Assembly (NCBI GenBank): GCA_001824455.1
Contig: MHXL01000159.1
Span: 1-9,688, forward strand
DNA from: Desulfuromonadaceae bacterium GWB2_53_15
Lineage (GTDB): Bacteria; Desulfobacterota; Desulfuromonadia; Geobacterales; Pseudopelobacteraceae
Length of the DNA stretch: 9,688 bases
Direction of reading: 5' to 3'
Every line of letters begins with the position of its first letter. The stretch's first letter is position 1. Made by a program: the position numbers and the translations under genes. The notes under the pieces were generated by a model, which saw only the letters and a program-made list of their open reading frames with translations, searched no databases and was not told the DNA's origin. This document shows, piece by piece, positions 7,657-9,688 of this stretch.

Positions 7657-7665
7657 TGGTATACT
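7657..7665 (+). promoter_or_regulatory. Extended -10 promoter of the zinc-ribbon/BON/pcm operon
   Basis: TGG-TATACT (7657-7665), a consensus-like extended -10. No good -35 lies 16-18 nt upstream, as is usual for this promoter class. Predicted start about 7672, giving a leader of about 33 nt to ATG 7705, with SD AAAGGGGG at 7689-7696. It is divergent from the PF04008 promoter about 90 bp away. Confidence 0.5.
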
Positions 7666-7704
7666 TGAATAGGTTGAGGGCTGCAGGCAAAGGGGGTAGC
7701 TGCT

Positions 7705-8007
7705 ATGCTTGGGTACGTTAAACCGGTTTTTTTCGTATTTATGATTGTTCTTGTTCCGGGTGTGATCGGCGGCTGCATGGCCGCCAACAGGGCGCGAAAT
7801 GTCCCTGTCTGGTGCCTGCTCTGCGCCCTGTTGCCACCATTGCTTCTATTCATATATTTTGCCAAACCTTTGCGCGAAGTCGAGGGGAAGTTTCGACAGT
7901 GCTCGAATTGCAGGAAATTTATCAAGTGGCATGAACCGGTCTGCAAGCACTGCAACTCCAGGCAGATCGAATCAAGGACCGGCAAAGGAGATTGCCATGC
8001 GAATTGA
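7705..8007 (+). CDS. Small membrane protein with C-terminal zinc ribbon
   Basis: 100 aa, not assigned to a named family. Two hydrophobic segments (about 7-26 and 36-52) separated by a short Asn/Arg loop suggest a hairpin membrane anchor. A soluble tail carries CX2C-X10-CX2C (Cys66, Cys69, Cys80, Cys83), the spacing of a small zinc ribbon or rubredoxin-like knuckle. By the positive-inside rule the tail is probably cytoplasmic (inference). SD AAAGGGGG is 8 nt from the ATG. First gene of the operon; its last 11 bp overlap the start of the BON gene, whose SD lies inside this gene, so translation is probably coupled and the products may act together. Confidence 0.75.
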   Translation: MLGYVKPVFFVFMIVLVPGVIGGCMAANRARNVPVWCLLCALLPPLLLFIYFAKPLREVEGKFRQCSNCRKFIKWHEPVCKHCNSRQIESRTGKGDCHAN

Positions 8008-8722
8008 GGAACGTATTGTCAGCGCGGTGGCGGCTGCTCTGGAACGGGAGGGGATGGTCAATCTCCACAAATTCCCTTTGCAGCTTGAATTCGATTCCGG
8101 TGTTCTTACCATGGAGGGCGCGGTGGAGCATATCATGGCTAAGAAGCGGGCGCTGGAGGGTGCGGCAGCGGTTTCCGGCGTGGACCGGATCGTGGACCGG
8201 ATCCGGCTGGTCCCGGCCGCGACGATGCAGGACGGTGAAATCAGGGACCATGTCTGCAATGCCCTGCTGGCAGAAAATATGCTGGCAACATGCGCAATCT
8301 GGGCCATCGTCAAGGGAAAACCTGAGGTGGTGCGGGAGACGGATCAGGATATGGATGGAAGTATCGATGTGGAGGTAAATGACGGCATTGTGGTTTTGAA
8401 TGGCGCGGTATCAAGCCTGACCGCCAAACGATTGGCCGGGGTGCTGGCCTGGTGGGTTCCGGGAAGTCAGGACGTGATCAACGGGATTGAAGTCGTTCCG
8501 ACCCAGGATGACAATGACGATGAAGTTATAGACGCCATCCGGCTTGTTCTGGAGAAGGATCCCTTTGTCAACGCATCCCAGATCAAGGTCAGATGCAGCA
8601 ATTATACCGTCACCCTGGAAGGGCTCGTGAAGAACGGCCTTCAGAGGCAGATAGCGGAGTCCGACGTTTGGTATGTCTTTCGCGTGGACGGTGTCACGAA
8701 CCAGCTGCTGGTTGAAGAATAG
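7997..8722 (+). CDS. Triple BON-domain protein without signal peptide
   Basis: 241 aa. Three BON-like repeats can be aligned by eye: about residues 3-75 ('[12 protein letters not shown]...[13 protein letters not shown]'), 80-172 ('[19 protein letters not shown]...INGIEVVP') and 176-240 ('[20 protein letters not shown]...[10 protein letters not shown]'). The middle repeat carries an insertion of about 20 residues rich in Asp. BON domains usually occur in periplasmic OsmY-type or membrane-associated proteins and are thought to bind phospholipid or peptidoglycan. This one starts '[15 protein letters not shown]' with no export signal, so it may be cytoplasmic or tethered to the upstream membrane protein (inference). 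Start at ATG 7997 set by AAAGGAG (7984-7990, 6 nt); the longer ORF from 7799 is only the shifted frame of the preceding gene. Followed after 31 bp by the second pcm. Confidence 0.85.
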   Translation: MRIEERIVSAVAAALEREGMVNLHKFPLQLEFDSGVLTMEGAVEHIMAKKRALEGAAAVSGVDRIVDRIRLVPAATMQDGEIRDHVCNALLAENMLATCAIWAIVKGKPEVVRETDQDMDGSIDVEVNDGIVVLNGAVSSLTAKRLAGVLAWWVPGSQDVINGIEVVPTQDDNDDEVIDAIRLVLEKDPFVNASQIKVRCSNYTVTLEGLVKNGLQRQIAESDVWYVFRVDGVTNQLLVEE

Positions 8723-8753
8723 AACCGGCTGGCTGTCGTCAAAAGAGGTGAAC

Positions 8754-9470
8754 ATGCTCATACGCATCTCGATCCTTGCCTTGCTGTTGACGGCTCTCCC
8801 CACCACTCATCTCCCTGCCGGAGTCATTTATCTGGAACAACGTCAGGCAATGGTGCAGCACGACATCAAGGGACGTGGCATAAAGGACAAGCAGGTGCTG
8901 GCGGCAATGCAGAAGATACCCCGCCATCTCCTGGTGGAGCAGCGTTACCGCCAAAACGCCTATGCCGACCACCCCCTCCCGATCGGCGAGGGCCAGACCA
9001 TCTCCCAGCCCTACGTGGTGGCCCTGATGACGGAGGCGCTCAAGCTCAGGCCCAGCGACCGGGTCCTGGAGATCGGAACCGGATCCGGCTACCAGGCAGC
9101 GATTCTGGCCGAGATTGTGAAGGAGGTCTGGACCATCGAGATTCGTCAGGGTTTGGCCAGGCAGGCAGCGGATAGATTGAAGGAGCTCGGCTACGCCAAA
9201 GTTAAGGTGAAATACGCTGACGGCTATTTCGGCTGGGAGGAGCAGGCCCCCTTCGACGCAATCATCATCACCGCCTCGGCGAACCATATCCCGCCCCCGC
9301 TTATCAGGCAGCTCAAGGAGGGTGGCAGGATGATCCTGCCACTGGGAAGCACGGTCTTTTACCAGACCCTCACCCTGGTGACGAAGCGCAAGGGTGGCGA
9401 GCTCGATGTTCAGCAGCTTGATCCGGTCGCCTTTGTGCCGATGACCGGCGAGGCCCAAAAAAGGCGCTAG
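8754..9470 (+). CDS. pcm: Protein-L-isoaspartate O-methyltransferase with N-terminal signal sequence (second copy)
   Basis: 238 aa. Residues 1-23 (MLIR start, core '[12 protein letters not shown]', then 'THLPAG') look like a signal peptide or membrane anchor. The enzyme body follows: '[21 protein letters not shown]' 41-61, '[22 protein letters not shown]' 75-96, SAM motif I '[15 protein letters not shown]' 104-118, '[14 protein letters not shown]' 167-180, 'GGRMILPLG' 190-198 and 'VAFVPMTGE' at the end. All family motifs are intact, so it should be active if SAM is available. It is clearly related to the copy at 5944-6603 but much diverged, so not a recent duplication. Start ATG 8754 is chosen because AGAGGTG (8744-8750) lies just upstream; the ORF's earlier start would overlap the BON gene by 50 bp. 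Last gene of the operon; its stop overlaps the converging gene's stop in CTAG. Confidence 0.93.
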   Translation: MLIRISILALLLTALPTTHLPAGVIYLEQRQAMVQHDIKGRGIKDKQVLAAMQKIPRHLLVEQRYRQNAYADHPLPIGEGQTISQPYVVALMTEALKLRPSDRVLEIGTGSGYQAAILAEIVKEVWTIEIRQGLARQAADRLKELGYAKVKVKYADGYFGWEEQAPFDAIIITASANHIPPPLIRQLKEGGRMILPLGSTVFYQTLTLVTKRKGGELDVQQLDPVAFVPMTGEAQKRR

Positions 9471-9688
9471 ACAACAACTATCCCTAATCGCCGGATAATG
9501 AGAAAAGCCAGCAGATAGGCGCCGGCACCCAGCAGGAGTACCCCCTGAAAACCGGCTACCATGGCGATCATGACCGCCAGAAGCGGGGCCAGTACCGAAA
9601 AAGCGCCGTTGACGGTCCAGGCCCAGGGTATCAGCCCGGGCTCCACTTGGCCGAGCAGCCTGAGACCGGTCGGGAAAGGGATGCCCAT
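9467..9688 (-). CDS. C-terminal fragment of a multi-pass membrane protein, possibly spermidine-synthase-like
   Basis: 73 residues visible, cut by the right edge. The ATG at 9686-9688 is probably internal, since the fragment begins in the middle of a domain. Contains '[11 protein letters not shown]', then '[24 protein letters not shown]' and a further hydrophobic helix ending in 'LIIRRLG'. This pattern (PFP-x-GL, a W-x-x-NG turn, paired C-terminal helices) resembles the end of large membrane proteins annotated as spermidine synthase-like in Geobacter-type genomes. I am only moderately sure of that; an MFS-like transporter end is the alternative. It overlaps the converging pcm stop by 4 bp. Confidence 0.55.
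   Translation of the reverse strand: MGIPFPTGLRLLGQVEPGLIPWAWTVNGAFSVLAPLLAVMIAMVAGFQGVLLLGAGAYLLAFLIIRRLGIVVV

Noticed and set aside
8739..9458. 239-codon minus-strand ORF opposite the second pcm
   Set aside because: Antisense shadow; the + strand frame carries every methyltransferase motif.

Overview
The window looks like chromosomal DNA from a Deltaproteobacterium of the Geobacter/Desulfuromonas type. The inference rests on a secreted c-type cytochrome with nine CXXCH haem motifs, a hybrid sensor kinase, a DUF2784 membrane protein, an 'adenosine-specific kinase' (PF04008) homologue and two protein-isoaspartate methyltransferases in one neighbourhood. No phage, transposase or CRISPR signal is seen. 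Genus-level placement is inference.

Layout, left to right. Positions 3-1739 (+) hold the C-terminal part of a hybrid sensor histidine kinase (coiled coil, PAS, HisKA, HATPase, receiver) whose start lies outside the window. It converges on a minus-strand block. Reading that block 5'->3' on the minus strand gives pcm copy 1 (about 6603-5944), a 118-bp inverted-repeat element (5941-5824), a DUF2784 membrane protein (5804-5442), a promoter region with a dyad, the multihaem cytochrome (5307-3562), an aldo/keto reductase (3415-2408) and, 22 bp further, DNA-3-methyladenine glycosylase I (2385-1801). The last two are probably co-transcribed.

Between pcm copy 1 and the PF04008 gene (7538-7050, -) lies a stretch of about 420 bp without a credible protein gene. 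On the + strand it has a near-consensus sigma70 promoter (TTGACA-16-TAAAAT). The predicted start site sits at the 5' strand of an 8-bp helix that pairs with sequence about 250 nt downstream. A 14-of-15-bp internal long-range helix follows, and an 11-bp terminator hairpin lies immediately after the closing helix. I read this as a free-standing structured non-coding RNA of about 290 nt that I cannot assign to a known family. It is the most interesting object in the window.

The right part is a plus-strand operon: a small two-TM zinc-ribbon protein (7705-8007), a three-BON-domain protein that overlaps it by 11 bp (7997-8722), and a second isoaspartate methyltransferase with an N-terminal signal sequence (8754-9470). 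Its stop codon overlaps the stop of a converging membrane protein that runs off the right edge (9467-9688, -). The gene set suggests envelope and protein-repair housekeeping (isoaspartate repair inside and perhaps outside the cytoplasm, BON protein, alkylation repair, carbonyl reduction) beside a respiratory-type cytochrome.
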